Shown: piece by piece, positions 9,251 through 21,380 of the stretch
How the letters are laid out: each line of letters begins with the position of its first letter
How positions within the stretch are numbered: position 1 is the first letter of the stretch
DNA from: Poa pratensis
Lineage: Eukaryota > Streptophyta > Magnoliopsida > Poales > Poaceae
DNA: 64,000 bases
Assembly: GCA_947311845.1 (NCBI GenBank)
Contig: CAMZMU010000060.1
Coordinates: 4,677,860-4,741,859, forward strand
Reading direction: 5' to 3'
Translations under genes and position numbers: made by a program
The notes under the pieces: model-generated
The model's input: only the letters and a program-made list of their open reading frames with translations
The model's database searches: none
What the model was told of the DNA's origin: nothing

Positions 9251-10893
9251 ACCCTTACATTTGTGATTCCTGCCAGTTAGCCAAAAGTCATCAGCTACCA
9301 TATCCTGTTTCATCTAGTGTGTCTACTGTTCCTTTGGAACAAGTATTCTCTGATGTATGGGGTCCTGCACCTGCTTCTGTAGGAAAACACCTATATTATG
9401 TAAGCTTCATTGATGATTTCAGTAAATTTACATGGATTTATTTGCTCAAGAACCATTCTGATGTTTATCAAGTCTTTCTTAATTTCCAAGCCTTTGTTGA
9501 GTGTAAGTTTGATAGGAAAATTATTACTATGCAAACTGATTGGGGAGGTGAGTATGAAAAACTCAATGGCTTCTTTCAGAAAATTGGCATCACCCATCAT
9601 GTTTCTTGCCCCCATGCACATCAACAGAACGGTTCCGCTGAGCGTAAACACCGCCATATTGTAGAGGTTGGCCTTGCCTTGCTTGCACATGCCTCCATGC
9701 CATTAAAATTTTGGGATGAAGCTTTTCTCACAGCCACTTTTCTAATCAATTTACTTCCTAGCAAGGTAATTGGTTTTGAAACTCCTGTAGAACGACTCCT
9801 CCACACAAAGCCGAACTATGATTCCCTTCGTATTTTTGGCTGTGCTTGTTGGCCAAATCTCCGTCCATATAACAAAAGAAAGTTGGCTTTTCGCTCCACA
9901 CGATGTGTGTTCTTGGGCTATAGCCCTCGCCACAAAGGTGTTAAGTGCCTAGATGTCTCCACCGGTCGAGTCTATATTTCCCGCGATGTGGTGTTTGATG
10001 AAAATGTGTTTCCTTTTGCTGAGTTACATCCTAATGCGGGTAGACGTCTTCGTAATGAAATTCTTTTGCTGCCCACACAATTATCTTCTTCTACTAATGG
10101 GGATATACAACATGATGACCATATGCCTGTACCTATCATACCCGTTGTTGCTAACCATGAACAGGAACATGTTGAAACTCATGATTCAGATGACTCAGAT
10201 GATAGTGCTGCCACAGCCGAGCCTACCAGTTCAAATTCTAGTGAAAATGGTGAAGAAATGGACTCAAACCATGAAGAACAAAATTCAGCACAAGATGCCA
10301 ACTCTGGTGGCCGATCCGATGAAGATTCAGTCTCGGATCACCCGTCGTCTGATCCCGAGGCAGATATGTCGGAGAATCCGACCCCTGACATGACGCCTGC
10401 GGCCTCGCCTGCCGCGTCGGAAGGTTCCGCAGCACCCTCGTCTCCGAGCCAGTCACCTGCTGCCACGCCACGGCAGTCCCACTCACTATCTCCTGCTTTG
10501 TCGGATGATGCTCCGATTGAATCTGCGCCCCACTCGCCGAACGCCACGTCGCCGATGCCCATGGACTTGCCTGTCGCTCACATGCACACGGACGAGACTA
10601 TCCAGTCTGATCCCTCGTCGACAGAACCTGCTGGGTCCCCTGATTCCTTTGGATCTTCTGTGCCTAATCCTGCTGTTGATCCTTCTGCACCAGGAGCGCG
10701 TACACGGTTACAGCAAGGAATTGTTCAACCACGTCAATTCAAAGATGGTACAGTCAGGTATGGAAAACAAGCAGAAATTTATAAAAATAATTGTGTTCGT
10801 TTTGGTATGCTTGCCTCCACAGATGAACCCCGCTCTCTCACTGATGCTCTTGAGGATCCGAAATGGCGCAAAGCAATGGGGGGAAGAATATGA
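9251..10893 (+). pseudogene. Copia integrase and linker
   Basis: This frame (open from before 9319) begins in the integrase zinc-binding region (CDSCQLAKSH, visible from about 9262). It continues through the catalytic core: VFSDVWGP, FIDDFSKFTW, TDWGGEY, then HQQNGSAERKHRHI with the glutamate of the D,D35E triad. An acidic, serine/proline-rich linker follows (about 10170-10700). The frame ends at 10893 because a G-run near 10878 has one extra G relative to the reading that continues as [10 protein letters not shown]. The integrase joins the element cDNA to the nuclear genome. Confidence 0.9.
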
Positions 10894-12366
10894 TGCATTG
10901 CTCCAGAACAAAACATGTCACTTGGTTCCACCTAGCTCAAGCAAAAATCTAAACCTGATTGAATGCAAATGGGTGTACCGTGTCAAGAAGCGTGCAGATG
11001 GTACAATAGATAGGTACAAAGCCCGTCTGGTTGCAAAAGGTTTCAAGCAAAGGTATGGCATTGATTATGAAGATACTTTTAGTCCTGTTGTCAAGGCAGC
11101 TACTATTAGAACAGTATTGTCCATAGCAGTTTCTAGAGGATGGAAATTACGACAACTTGATGTGAAAAATGCTTTCTTACATGGTATTTTGGAAGAGGAA
11201 GTTTACATGAAACAGCCACCAGGATTTGAAGACCCAAATATGCCGCATTATATTTGTAAGCTGGATAAGGCTCTCTATGGGTTAAAGCAAGCTCCTCGGG
11301 CATGGTATTCTAGACTCAGTTCAAAGTTATGAGATCTTGGTTTTACTGCTTCCAAGGCTGACACTTCCATGTTTCTTTACCAAAAGTCTGATATCACTAT
11401 ATTTATGCTGATTTATGTTGATGACATAATTGTCACAAGTTCTTCAGATCATGCCATTCCTACACTTCTTAAAGATCTCAATGAACACTTTGCTATCAAA
11501 GATCTTGGAGAGTTACATTTCTTCCTGGGTATTGAGGTGAAGAAAACGCAAGATGGAATAATATTGACACAAGAGAAGTATGCTTCAGATTTGCTTGAAA
11601 AGACAGGTATGCACCAAAGCAAGCCGGAAAGTACACCACTATCTTCAACCGATCCTCTCTCTCTCTTGCAGCAGGGGATCCTCTAGACCCAGAAGATAGT
11701 ACAAGGTATCGTAGTATTGTTGGTGCTCTACAATATCTTACTCTTACACGGCCAGACTTGTCTTATTCTGTTAATAAGGTTTGTCAGTATCTACATGCTC
11801 CTACATCCGTTCATTGGGCGTCCGTGAAACGAATTTTGAGATATGTCAAGGGTACAACCAAACTTGGTATTACATTTCAGCCATCCTCGTCTACATTTTT
11901 GAGTGCTTTTTCAGATGCAGATTGGGCTGGTTGTCTTGATGATAGGCGCTCCACTGGAGGTTTTGCAATATTTGTAGGACCAAACTTGGTTTCTTGGAGT
12001 GCTAGAAAACAAGCCACAGTCTCTCGGTCAAGTACAGAATCTGAGTACAAAGCGTTAGCTAATGCCACAGCAGAATTGATATGGGTTGAAGCACTCCTTA
12101 GTGAACTGGGAGTCAAGTTAAAAGAGAGGCCCTGTTTATGGTGTGACAATATTGGTGCAACATATCTGTCAGCAAATCCAGTTTTCCATGCACGTACAAA
12201 GCATATTGAGATTGATTTCCACTTTGTTAGAGAACGAGTGGTGAGTAAGCAATTGGATATCAGGTTCATTTCCAGTAAAGATCAGGTTGCAGATGTGTTT
12301 ACTAAGGCTCTTCCAATAAAGAATCTTTATGAGTTTAGGCGTAATCTAAATCTTTCCCAAGTTTAG
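10894..12366 (+). pseudogene. Copia reverse transcriptase and RNase H
   Basis: Reverse transcriptase motifs appear in order: [35 protein letters not shown], then the catalytic YVDD at 11414-11425 and KDLGELHFFLGI. An in-frame TGA at 11330-11332 interrupts the frame where a sense codon is expected. A second break lies in a CT repeat near 11665-11675. RNase H follows with [21 protein letters not shown] and the tail [16 protein letters not shown], ending at TAG 12364-12366 just before the purine tract. Both enzymes would be inactive as read. Confidence 0.92.
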
Positions 12367-12367
12367 A

Positions 12368-12378
12368 TTAAGGGAGGG
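12368..12378 (+). promoter_or_regulatory. Polypurine tract
   Basis: The purine run TAAGGGAGGG lies directly upstream of the 3' LTR and would prime second-strand DNA synthesis. Confidence 0.85.
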
Positions 12379-12539
12379 TGTTGGAATATGTAATAGGGAT
12401 ACGTATACGAGTATGGTATAGTATACCACCTCGTATACGTATAGCATGTACACCACGGTAGGGGTTTTTCCTACCCTCTATAACACGTACCCCGATCCCT
12501 CCAACGAGGGCTATTGGTTCCGCTATACGCACTTTGACA
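12379..12539 (+). repeat. 3' LTR of the Copia element
   Basis: 161 bp, identical to the 5' LTR except one C-to-T change (CTATCGG versus CTATTGG). It contains the same 44-bp palindrome, at 12399-12442. Confidence 0.97.
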
Positions 12540-12544
12540 CTCCA

Positions 12545-12914
12545 CAACCACAGACAGAAAACTTGTTGCCTTTTATTGTCTATCTAGTTACATGTTACAT
12601 CCTTACTGTCTAGCCCTTCACAGGAAAAAAAAGAAAATAAAGTATAGTAGCATAAGTAGTACAAAGAAAATACTACATACAAAGTTTACAAACGTCGCTG
12701 ATTTCACAATTGAAAATCTTCAGGATAATTTGGCTGTTATCTATTTTATCAACCGGTTATTGCAATATTCTCTCCTAATGCTGGTCTTTGGCAGTAAAAA
12801 TGAGGATCTAAAACTGCATTTTATGGAGTTAATAACTGTGCAATTTTCACCTGTGTCTGTAGGTTCAAAATCTCTGCACAGAGGTACATCACTTCTGGTA
12901 TTCTGTTAGCTTGC
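12545..12914. other. Downstream flank of the receptor kinase
   Basis: AT-rich, with no gene of its own. It lies immediately 3' of the minus-strand receptor kinase stop codon and is probably that gene's 3' UTR, cut by the Copia insertion. Confidence 0.5.
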
Positions 12915-15900
12915 TTATGGTAATGAGTCTGAATGCTTCGGGAGGTAGGCCTGGGTATGTGCTGATATCTCTTGCGCTACAGATCGCATTGAAGGCCTGG
13001 ATTCAGGATTTACCCTCGTGCAAGCAAGTGCTATCCTGACGATGAACACAACTTCTTCTGCAAGTTGTTCTGTTGGAGGATCCAACCTCTGGTCCAGTAT
13101 GTCCTTGAGGAGTAAATCATCTTCTTGAGATGAGGAGATGGCTGGCAGAGAGGTTAGCAAGTCACCAGGGTGCTTCCCCATCAAGACCTCCAGTGCAACA
13201 ACACCGAAGCTATAAACATCGCACTTCTCAGTTACCCTCATTGTGTATGCAAACTCTGCAAGAAAACACCAGAGCTAACATATGTTAGTGTGCTGCTCCA
13301 ATATGTACTGCTAATCAGTGTCTGAAATTAGAATCAAAATAACATATAGTGTAGGCTAAATGTGTACCTGGAGCCATGTAGCCGTACGATCCTGCCACAG
13401 AAGTCCAGTTTGTCGAAGCAGACCCGAGTAACTTTGCGGTGCCAAAATCACACAAACGTGGCTCAAAGTCAGATTCAAGCAGGATATTATTCAAAGTGAT
13501 GTCTCGATGAACGATGGGTGGGTTGCAGTCATGATGCAAGTAGGCCAGGGCATGAGCAACCCCCTGGATCACCTTCATCCTCAGGTCCCAGTCCAGCTTC
13601 TTCTTCCCTTCCTCCCCGTACAATGTCTTCGCCAGGCTGCCCCTTTCCAGGTACTCGTACACCAGATACATGTAGTCACCACTAGTGCAGAAGCCATGAG
13701 CTTGACGATATTCCGGTGGCGAACCTCTGTCAGTGCCTTAATCTCATTCTCAAAGCTCTTTTTGTTCACGTCCGATATGTCTCCTGTGTCAGCACATGGA
13801 ACCGCTTCACTGCCACAACCTGCCCACTTGCAAGCTCGGCCTGTACACGGTCCCAAATCCCCTTTACCAATGCAGAAGATTTCGTTGAAGCTATCTGTGG
13901 CGTTCACGATGTCAAGGAATGTGAACTTTCCCTCCTTTTCCCAGATCATGGACTCAAAAGCATCAGTGCTGTTAGCCTCCAGAACTTTCTGCTCACAAGG
14001 CCTCCTTCTGCATATCAGGACGATACAAGCAGCAATGGCTGCAAGTAACACAACCCCAACAACTGATACAACTGCTGCGATGACTATTCTCTTATGATGC
14101 CCTGAAGATGCACTGCTAGAACTGTGGTCACAAGAAGTTATGCCTTGCACATTACCACAGAGCCCCAAATTTCCAATGTAGGCATCAGCTGATGTCGGAT
14201 ATTTGGTATCTCACCAGTGAGTCGATTGTAAGAGAAATCAACTGTTTCAAGGCTTGACAGGCCAGAAAACCCTGCTGGTATTGAACCACTGAGATCATTG
14301 TGTGACAGGTTCAGTTTCTGCAAAGTAGTCAGCTTCTCAAGATTCGAGGGGATCGCACCCGACAATGAGTTACTGCTCAATCAAGAAGGATCTGCAGCTG
14401 AACCAGATTGCCGAGCTCACTTGGTATCTCCCTGACAACTTATTCTTGCTCATATCAAGAAACGTTAGAGAACAAGCTGGCCAATACCAACAGGTATCGT
14501 CCCCTAAGCAAGTTCCCGGACAAATCGACTGTTGTAGCTTGGAATTGTTGCCCAAACTTGCTGGAATTGACCCCGAGATGGCGTTATGGCTAAGATTGAG
14601 ACTGAACAAGAGGCCGAGACGGCCCAGCTCAGATGGAACACCTCCTGTGAGATTATTCTCAGCCAAGCTGAGGTCCTGTAAGTTCGTCATGCTCCCAAAT
14701 GCCGCCGGAATGCTGCCGATAAGCGATTGCCATCCATGTGCAGGCGCGTGACATTGGTGCATTTCCCCCAGTCCGACGACAGCCGGCCGGTCAGTTCGTT
14801 CCCGGATATGTCCAGGTAGTCCAAGCTGGGGTGGACACCGAACACCTCCGAGATATCACCCGTGAAGTGGTTCCCTTCCAACCGCACCCGGTACAGCCCC
14901 GTGCAGTTCTTGAGGCACGGCGGCAGCGTGCCGCTGAAGTTGTTGTGGTTCGCCGTGAAGTTCTGCAGGCGAGGCCGTCGCACAAGCTCTGCGGCAGTTC
15001 GCCGGAGAAGCTGTTGTTCGCGAAGCTCGCGTCGGTCAACAACAGCCCCTTGCCGAGGTCCGGTGGTACGGTGCCGCTGAAGTTGTTGTCGAACAGAGCG
15101 AGGTAATAGAGATTCTTGAGCGATGTGATGGTGGCGGCAGCTCGCCTTCCAACTGGTTGGTGTTGACGTCCAAGACTTGCAAAGTCGTCATGTTGCCGAT
15201 CTCCGGCGGGATCGTGCCGGTGAGCCCGTTGAAGAAAAGCGCCAGCCTCGTGAGGTTCGTGAGTTTCCCGAACGAGCTGGGTATCTTCCCGAGAGAAGTT
15301 CACCGACAAATCCAGCTCAAACAGGTTCACCAGCTCGCCGAGCTCTGCGGGGATAGAGTCCGTAAGGTTGTTGTTGAAGAGATACAAGTAATTCAGCTTG
15401 GTCGCCTTGCCGAGCTCCGGCGGCATCCTGCCGACGAACGAGTTGTTCTGCGCTTGGAAAGAAATGAGCTCTGGCCAGCTCGTGAACAAGCCGGCGGAAT
15501 CTGACCGTTGAGTCTGTTCGACGATAGGCCGAACTCCCGCATCTTGCGCATCCCGGCGAAAGAGGCCGGCAGGACACCAGTGAGCTTGTTCAAGGACGCG
15601 TCCATGAAACTGAGGTTGGAAAGTTTGCCCAGCTCCGGTGGTATAGAGGATACCAACCCGGCGCTCTTGATGTCAAGGCGTTGGAGCATTGGAGCCGACC
15701 AAGAACCGGCGGGATCGCCCCACCGAGCGGGTTGCTGCCGAGTTCAAGAATTCTGAGCTGGGACATGGACCCGAGGAAATCGGGATGCCCCCCGTCAGAC
15801 TGTTGGAGGCAATCCGCAGGTCCTGCAGCTTCCCCAGCTTCGACAGCGACGCCGGTATCCGGCCGGAGAAGGTATTGAGGGACAGATTGAGATACACGAG

Positions 15901-16632
15901 GTTGGGGAGCATCTCCGGCAGCGAGTCCGGTATCGGCCCGGAGAGGCCGCCGTTCTGCGACAGGTCGAGGTAGGTGATGTTGGTGCTCCGGACGATGAAC
16001 TCCGGGAAGCTACCGTTGAGGAAGTTGAGGTAGAGCGACATGAAGGTGACGGTGGGCATGGGCTTGAACCTGGTGTAGTCCGGGTTGGTGAGGAAGTTGG
16101 AGCCGAGGTCGAAATGCTGGATCTTTGGGAGCGTGCTGAGCTGGTGCGGGATGGCGTCGGCGAGGTTGTTGTTGTAGAGGCGATGGTGGAGGAGGCCCGA
16201 GAGGTCGCCGAGCTGCGGCGGGATGGCGCCCTCGAAGCCGTTGCTGCCGAGGTCGAGGGATGAGAGGGCGCGCAGGCGCGAGAGTCTCGCCGGGATGGTG
16301 CCGGCGAAGTTGTTGCCGTTGAGGTCGAGGCTGGTGAGCGCCGGGAGCGCGGTAGTGTTGAACGCGTCGAGCGTGCCGGCGAGGTTGAGGTTACGGAGCG
16401 TGAGAGATTCGACGTGGCCGGCGGTGTTGCAGGTCACGCCGTGCCAGGAGGAGCAGAACCTCGCGGGATTGGCCCAGGTGGAGAGCGGGGCCGTGCCGTT
16501 GAGGGTGGCCTTCCAGGCCAGGAGCGCCTGGGCCTCCGACTCCGTCGCGGCATTGGCGGCGGCGGCGGAAACCAAGAAGACGAGGAGTGGGAGGAGGAGG
16601 GTGCCTGCGGAGGCGGCGTCTGGCGTCGGCAT
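12915..16632 (-). pseudogene. LRR receptor-like kinase, frame-broken
   Basis: The start codon at 16632 precedes a signal peptide (LLLPLLVFLVSAAAANA) and an LRRNT cap (CSSWHGVTCN). About 20 LRRs follow, then a membrane helix (VVSVVGVVLLAAIAACIVLI, near 14060) and a Ser/Thr kinase with HRDITLNN, CDFGTAKLL and GSYGYMAP motifs. A 112-bp GT-AG intron (13256-13367) splits the APE motif, and exon 2 ends at 12915. By eye it is closest to the MIK2/MDIS1-interacting class of plasma-membrane receptor kinases. The protein sequence is well conserved, but the frame changes at about 15783, 15689, 15490, 15297, 15140, 14975, 14725, several times between 14560 and 14380, and near 14195, 13857, 13832, 13790 and 13697. 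Where I could judge, most are single-base losses next to repeated bases; no nonsense substitution is obvious. It is therefore either a recent pseudogene or an intact gene in error-prone assembly. Confidence 0.85.
13256..13367 (-). other. Intron of the receptor kinase
   Basis: On the minus strand the donor is CCAG|GTACAC and the acceptor is TTGCAG|AGTTT. The split codon G|AG restores the glutamate of the kinase APE motif, and the reading continues FAYTMRVTEKCDVYSFG. A conserved phase-1 intron at this place supports a once-expressed gene. Confidence 0.85.
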
Positions 16633-18581
16633 TGGGTGGCGGGACGGAGCGCGCCGTCGGGATGGGGAGGGGGAGTGGCGACTGGCGACGAAGGCGAGGG
16701 AGAGGAGGGGGATTTGATTGAGGGCGGCGCGGCGGGTCAATGAGCGCCGTGGGTTGACTGAAATCGACGAGCACTGTGTGTGTGTGTGGTTGGCTGGTGC
16801 GGCGTGGTCGCTGCCGGGTGGGAAGCGGAATACTATGACTTTGATTGAGGCGGCGTCGTCGTGCACCGAAATTCTAGTGGCGGGAAAAATTTCTGGCCAG
16901 GTTTTCAGGCGCCGACAGCCTGTGCTTTGCTTGTCCATGATACCAGCACCTTGCCGTGCCTTGGCCTGGAATATGGTGGACTACGACTATTCTAATCCTT
17001 ATGATGAGTCTGGTCCAATCCAAACCGGTGGAGAGCCATGTGAGTGGATTAGCCGCAAATTTAGAAATCTAGACCATGCAGAACGCTGCCAGTAGATCGA
17101 ATCAGCTCCGACGGTACAAACAGCGGGGATCGTCCCTGAGCTTTTGCTCGTTGGACCTCGCTCTCCGTCCATGCTTCAACACGGCGCAATAGTTTTTTTT
17201 TCTTTCCATTTTTAAAGGGAAAGGCCCGAGCAGCCTAGAAGTGTATATATTACTCAACTGTGATTATAAAAAGGACCAAAAACATAAACGGAATTACAGC
17301 CAGGTCCTGGCACACTCCAAACCAGCCCTCAGAAAAGTAGCTAATAAGCAATCAAGGTTTCGTCTTCAGCGCACGTCGCCGACAACCTCGAGCCATAGGC
17401 GCTAACAACATGACAAGGAGAAGAAGCCAGGGTTATTACATCAACCGAGCACGGAGTGGCTCCCCTAGCCATACGTAGCTCCGGTAAATCGAGGCCTCTG
17501 CTGATAAACTCCACCATTGACAGCTGCTTCGGGAGTAAACAATGAGGTACATGCTCCTCCTTCCCGTAGAGCGACGAGATCGAGCATCTCCAACATAAGA
17601 ATGCCCTAACCTTTGCTCCCGCCGCCACATTTCACCGCATGTCTGCAGTTCTGTAGATCGTCGCACCTTGTCACCACTTCTCCTCGCCACCACACCCAGC
17701 CAGAAGGAGCAACAACGCACCAAGTGTGCCAAACACAGACTTTCCTTCAACCCCGAAAGGCGATGCTCCGCTCATCTCCTCCCTATCGCCAACATGGCCA
17801 GCCAGGAGGAGAGGCAACCATACAACACTCTGAAGCTTAGAGTAGGCGGGAGAACTCCCAAGCTTATTGTTGATGCCGGCGCTGGAACAAGAACTCCCCT
17901 CCGCCTCGGAGCATACCGGGACGAACACACTAGTAGTCGCACATGACGTCACCCGAATACGGCTGAGACCCTGCCCCCACAGATTCCAGCGAGCCGACCC
18001 GCATGGCCTCCACAACCTCACCCCCACCTCAAGGGCTCAAGAAACAAAGGTCAATAGTGGCTGAACTCACTAGATATGGGGTAAAACCGAGCTTATTGAG
18101 GGTTGGGAACATGTGTCATCTCCATCTTGCACTCTTACCTCTGGAGCAGCAGGACGAAGCAGAGCACCGTCACCCACCACCATCAGCTGCTCACGTGGTC
18201 CGACGACTCCATCTCCGACGGCGCGACGCAATTCTCAACGTAGGAAGACGACCCTAACCTACAACTACTAAGTACAAATGGAGAAGAAGATTGCCCCTCC
18301 CCTTCACTATCTGGCTGGCAACGTTGCCGGAGGAGAGGGGCCGAGAAGAGGTGGACGACTTGCAGCGGAGGAGCGAGAGGGCGAGGGACAGCGAGAGAGC
18401 AATAGTTCAGTTACGAGTAAATTTAGTCCATCTATGATCTATTCACAAAAAAAAGTTCATCTATGATGAGTACAACTTGAACAATGCATACATTAATTGT
18501 CTACATTGAATGGTGGAATTTACGGTACAGGTAAAGTATACGGCATATGACATGGTCTTGACCATGATTTCAATTAAAATA
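16633..18581. other. Promoter side of the kinase, no clear gene
   Basis: 16633-17000 is the 5' UTR/promoter side of the receptor kinase; open frames there on both strands are GC-driven shadows. At 17192-17200 there is a T-run followed by sequence resembling LINE 3' ends, and 17340-18270 is moderately GC-rich with no intact family motif. It could be old LINE sequence, but I cannot support a boundary or TSD. Confidence 0.4.
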
Positions 18582-18583
18582 TA

Positions 18584-18743
18584 CTCCCTCCGTATCAAAA
18601 TATAAGTCACACTTGCTCATTACCAACCATATGTATCTAGACATGTTTTAGTGCAAGATTCACATGAATCTTGCACTAAAACATGTCTAGATACATATGG
18701 TTGGTAATGAGCAAGTGTGACTTATATTTTGATATGGAGGGAG
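18584..18743. mobile_element. Stowaway (Tc1/mariner) MITE, full hairpin
   Basis: 160 bp, starts CTCCCTCCGTATC and ends with the inverted copy, flanked by the TA duplication (18582-18583 and 18744-18745). The arms are complementary over nearly the whole length, with the hairpin tip at about 18664. Non-coding; such elements are moved in trans by mariner transposases and often give small RNAs. Confidence 0.95.
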
Positions 18744-18745
18744 TA

Positions 18746-21360
18746 TGTTATATTATTGAAAAAGCATATGTTGGATTAAAAAACTAGAATGTAAAGTTTG
18801 TGGTATATAAAAATAAGTATAATAGTGGGCTATATATCTGCTTACATGGCACTTTTGTTCATCTGAAAGAGAGGCAATGGAAAACAATAAGTTGAGTGTA
18901 ATGCAATGCCAATCTTTACATGTGTTCAGGTAAAATGAGTAAGTGATAGGAAAAAGAAAGAGAAATAAAGAAAAATACTAACCTAATAGTAATTGTATGA
19001 GTATATTGGTCTTACTTAGTTACATTTATAGTTAAGTTTGACACGTTATTCGAGGCGCACTATAAAAAAGGGGAGTAGTAAAGATTCATGGTCTCACACT
19101 TACCACACGGAATAAGAAAGGTGTCAAAATTTTACAAGGTCAACAAAGGACCGTATTGTGGAATGTGGATTCATGAATGAGATCACATCAAGCAATCGTA
19201 ATCACGCTTTCCTTTGGACACACGCGGCTTAGTGCTCTTGTGTTCAAAGCACTGAAATCGTGCTCACGCTATTTTGTCATGGAGGAACTGTGCTTACACA
19301 CCACACATGCATGCAAATACAAAATCTGTCAAAATCTACATGCACGTCAACTACGACCAGCATACCGCGGGGTCGCGTCAACAAGCCAGGCTCGCGGGTC
19401 AGGCCGTGCCGATGTGCGTATAGCATGAGGTCCCTGCGCTCGTTTTTTCAAGTAACTGTATATTTCATTAATGTAAAAAAAGATATTACAATTTACAAAA
19501 GTTCTTTGTGGAAACTACCCGACACATTGTGCTGAGACAACTGTCCCGAAAACTTTGCAGAAAGAACCCATACCAAAAAAATAACATAGCCCTTGGGGTC
19601 CTTACACACCGACACTATCAGCCATCACCCACCACCAGCACCATCGAGAAGCTCGCCGACAGAAGAGGAGAAATACCTCCATCGTCGTCAAAACCGTAAA
19701 ATCACCATCATCATCAAGCCTTGTTTAGCCAAAGACCAGGCCCGCCGCGCGCGGCGAGGTACATATCGCTACGGCATGTCAGCCGGGGATCTTCCCTGTG
19801 CCATGCCGGTGCCATGCCGGCCTCAGATCATGGCTAGCGCTAGCACAAGAAATCCAAAAATCGCAAAATGTCATAGGATCATCATCCAACGTCCAAAATC
19901 AGGTACTATGTACTTATGTATTTTAGTCCCGAGTTTCTACTACCTAGCAGCTCCACTTGAATGAAGGGGTATATCGCGTTGCCCCCAATCTTAGCAATAT
20001 TTACATCAAAGATAACAATATGGTCATTTACACCTAATATCGCGAGAAAATCTTGAGTGTTAGAACAAATTTCCCGGTCTGTGCATATTTTTTAATATTG
20101 CAATAAATCATCACAACAATTCAAAAAAACAATGCTTTGCAACAAAACTCAACAACAATTAAAACAAAATCACAAACTGTTACAACAAAAACTATGTTTT
20201 TTTTACAATTAAAATGTGCTTAATCAACAATTTTCTGCTACAGATTCATTTACAACAGAAATCACCACCTATTTCAACAAAATCACAAACGATTATTACA
20301 AAAAAAATATAGGTTTCGAAATTTTTGAAAAGCACGTAACACATAGAAAAATGGAAACAAACTCATAAACTTGGAACACTCAGAAATTTTCCAACATTTG
20401 GTGTGTGATTTTGCAATAAATATATATATGTGTGTGTTACAATTTGGAATCTCGTATGCAACATCGAAAAAAAAATCAAGGGAACATAAACTTGTAGTAA
20501 CCTCCCAAAGAACTTGTAAAAATCTGGCGTGTGTCTTCATAACAATCTCGTATGCGTTTTGTTACAAATTTAACACATGTATGCATGCAATATCGAAAAT
20601 CCAAAAATAACATGACAAATAGGGCTAACTAGCTAGACTGGGCTGTTACCCTCTTCTACGCACTAAAATCGGCCAGAATACACCCGGTTGGCTCGCAACC
20701 ACGCTGGTGAGCCAAATGCGACGCGCGCAGACAGAGGAACCTATGGTGAGGCGCAGTAGGTTGCCCAGAAGAAAGTGTTTTCCTACGATCATACCATGGA
20801 GAAAATCAAGCGATCTCCAGCTCCGGGTAGCCGTCAAGTATGACCGACAACTTACTTTGCACTATATAGATATACTAGGATTACATTCCTAACGAGTGGA
20901 GATTTCTTACTCTCAAGTGTCAATAATCTCTTTAGTAAAAAAATAAAAATCATATTTACATGTTTTCAAAATGTGAAAAGAAAATCATATGTGTTGTCGA
21001 TGATGTATCTCATAAACTTACTAAATATCAATTTAAAATACTTTATATTCCGCACTACACAAAAAAAACAAATATGTAGATCTAAATACACACACTTTTA
21101 GATCTCCAAAGTCTACAAGATCTTGCCACTTTTGTGTAGCCCATAATAAATGAATTTTGCTTTTGACTTTGCGTATTTGTAAGATCATGTTTGATTACAT
21201 CCAGAAACTTTTCAAAATGGCTTTCCGCTTCCTTAATGAACTAACTATTCTATAATACATGTTGTATATACATCATACGTACAAGTACTATACCATATAG
21301 GATGGGGCTATGATTTGACATGTAGGGGGTAAATGCAACCAATTATCTTTCCAAAAAACG
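18746..21360. other. Intergenic AT-rich, nothing assignable
   Basis: 19440-19960 has a short T-run and mixed composition reminiscent of LINE 3' ends but without a TSD or protein motif. 20080-20620 is A-rich, with many ACAA and CAACAAAA words. 20640-20880 has a small open frame on each strand without recognisable motif. A piece of Stowaway terminus, TACTCCCTCCGTTCA, lies at 21361-21375. Confidence 0.4.
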
Positions 21361-21380
21361 TACTCCCTCCGTTCATTATA

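Larger units (their letters stand above)
7170..12539 (+). mobile_element. Nearly complete Ty1/Copia LTR retrotransposon
   Basis: Two 161-bp direct repeats, TGTTGGAATATG...TTTGACA, lie at 7170-7330 and 12379-12539 and differ at a single base. A perfect 5-bp TSD, CTCCA, lies at 7165-7169 and 12540-12544. A primer-binding site TGGTATCAGAGC follows the 5' LTR directly, and a purine tract precedes the 3' LTR. The protein order is gag, protease, integrase, reverse transcriptase, RNase H, which defines Copia. Near-identical LTRs imply a recent insertion, although coding is interrupted by two stop codons and three frame changes. It lies between the two LRR loci. Confidence 0.97.

Noticed and set aside
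16223..16743. Plus-strand frames opposite the receptor kinase start
   Set aside because: Shadows of the LRR coding strand in GC-rich sequence.
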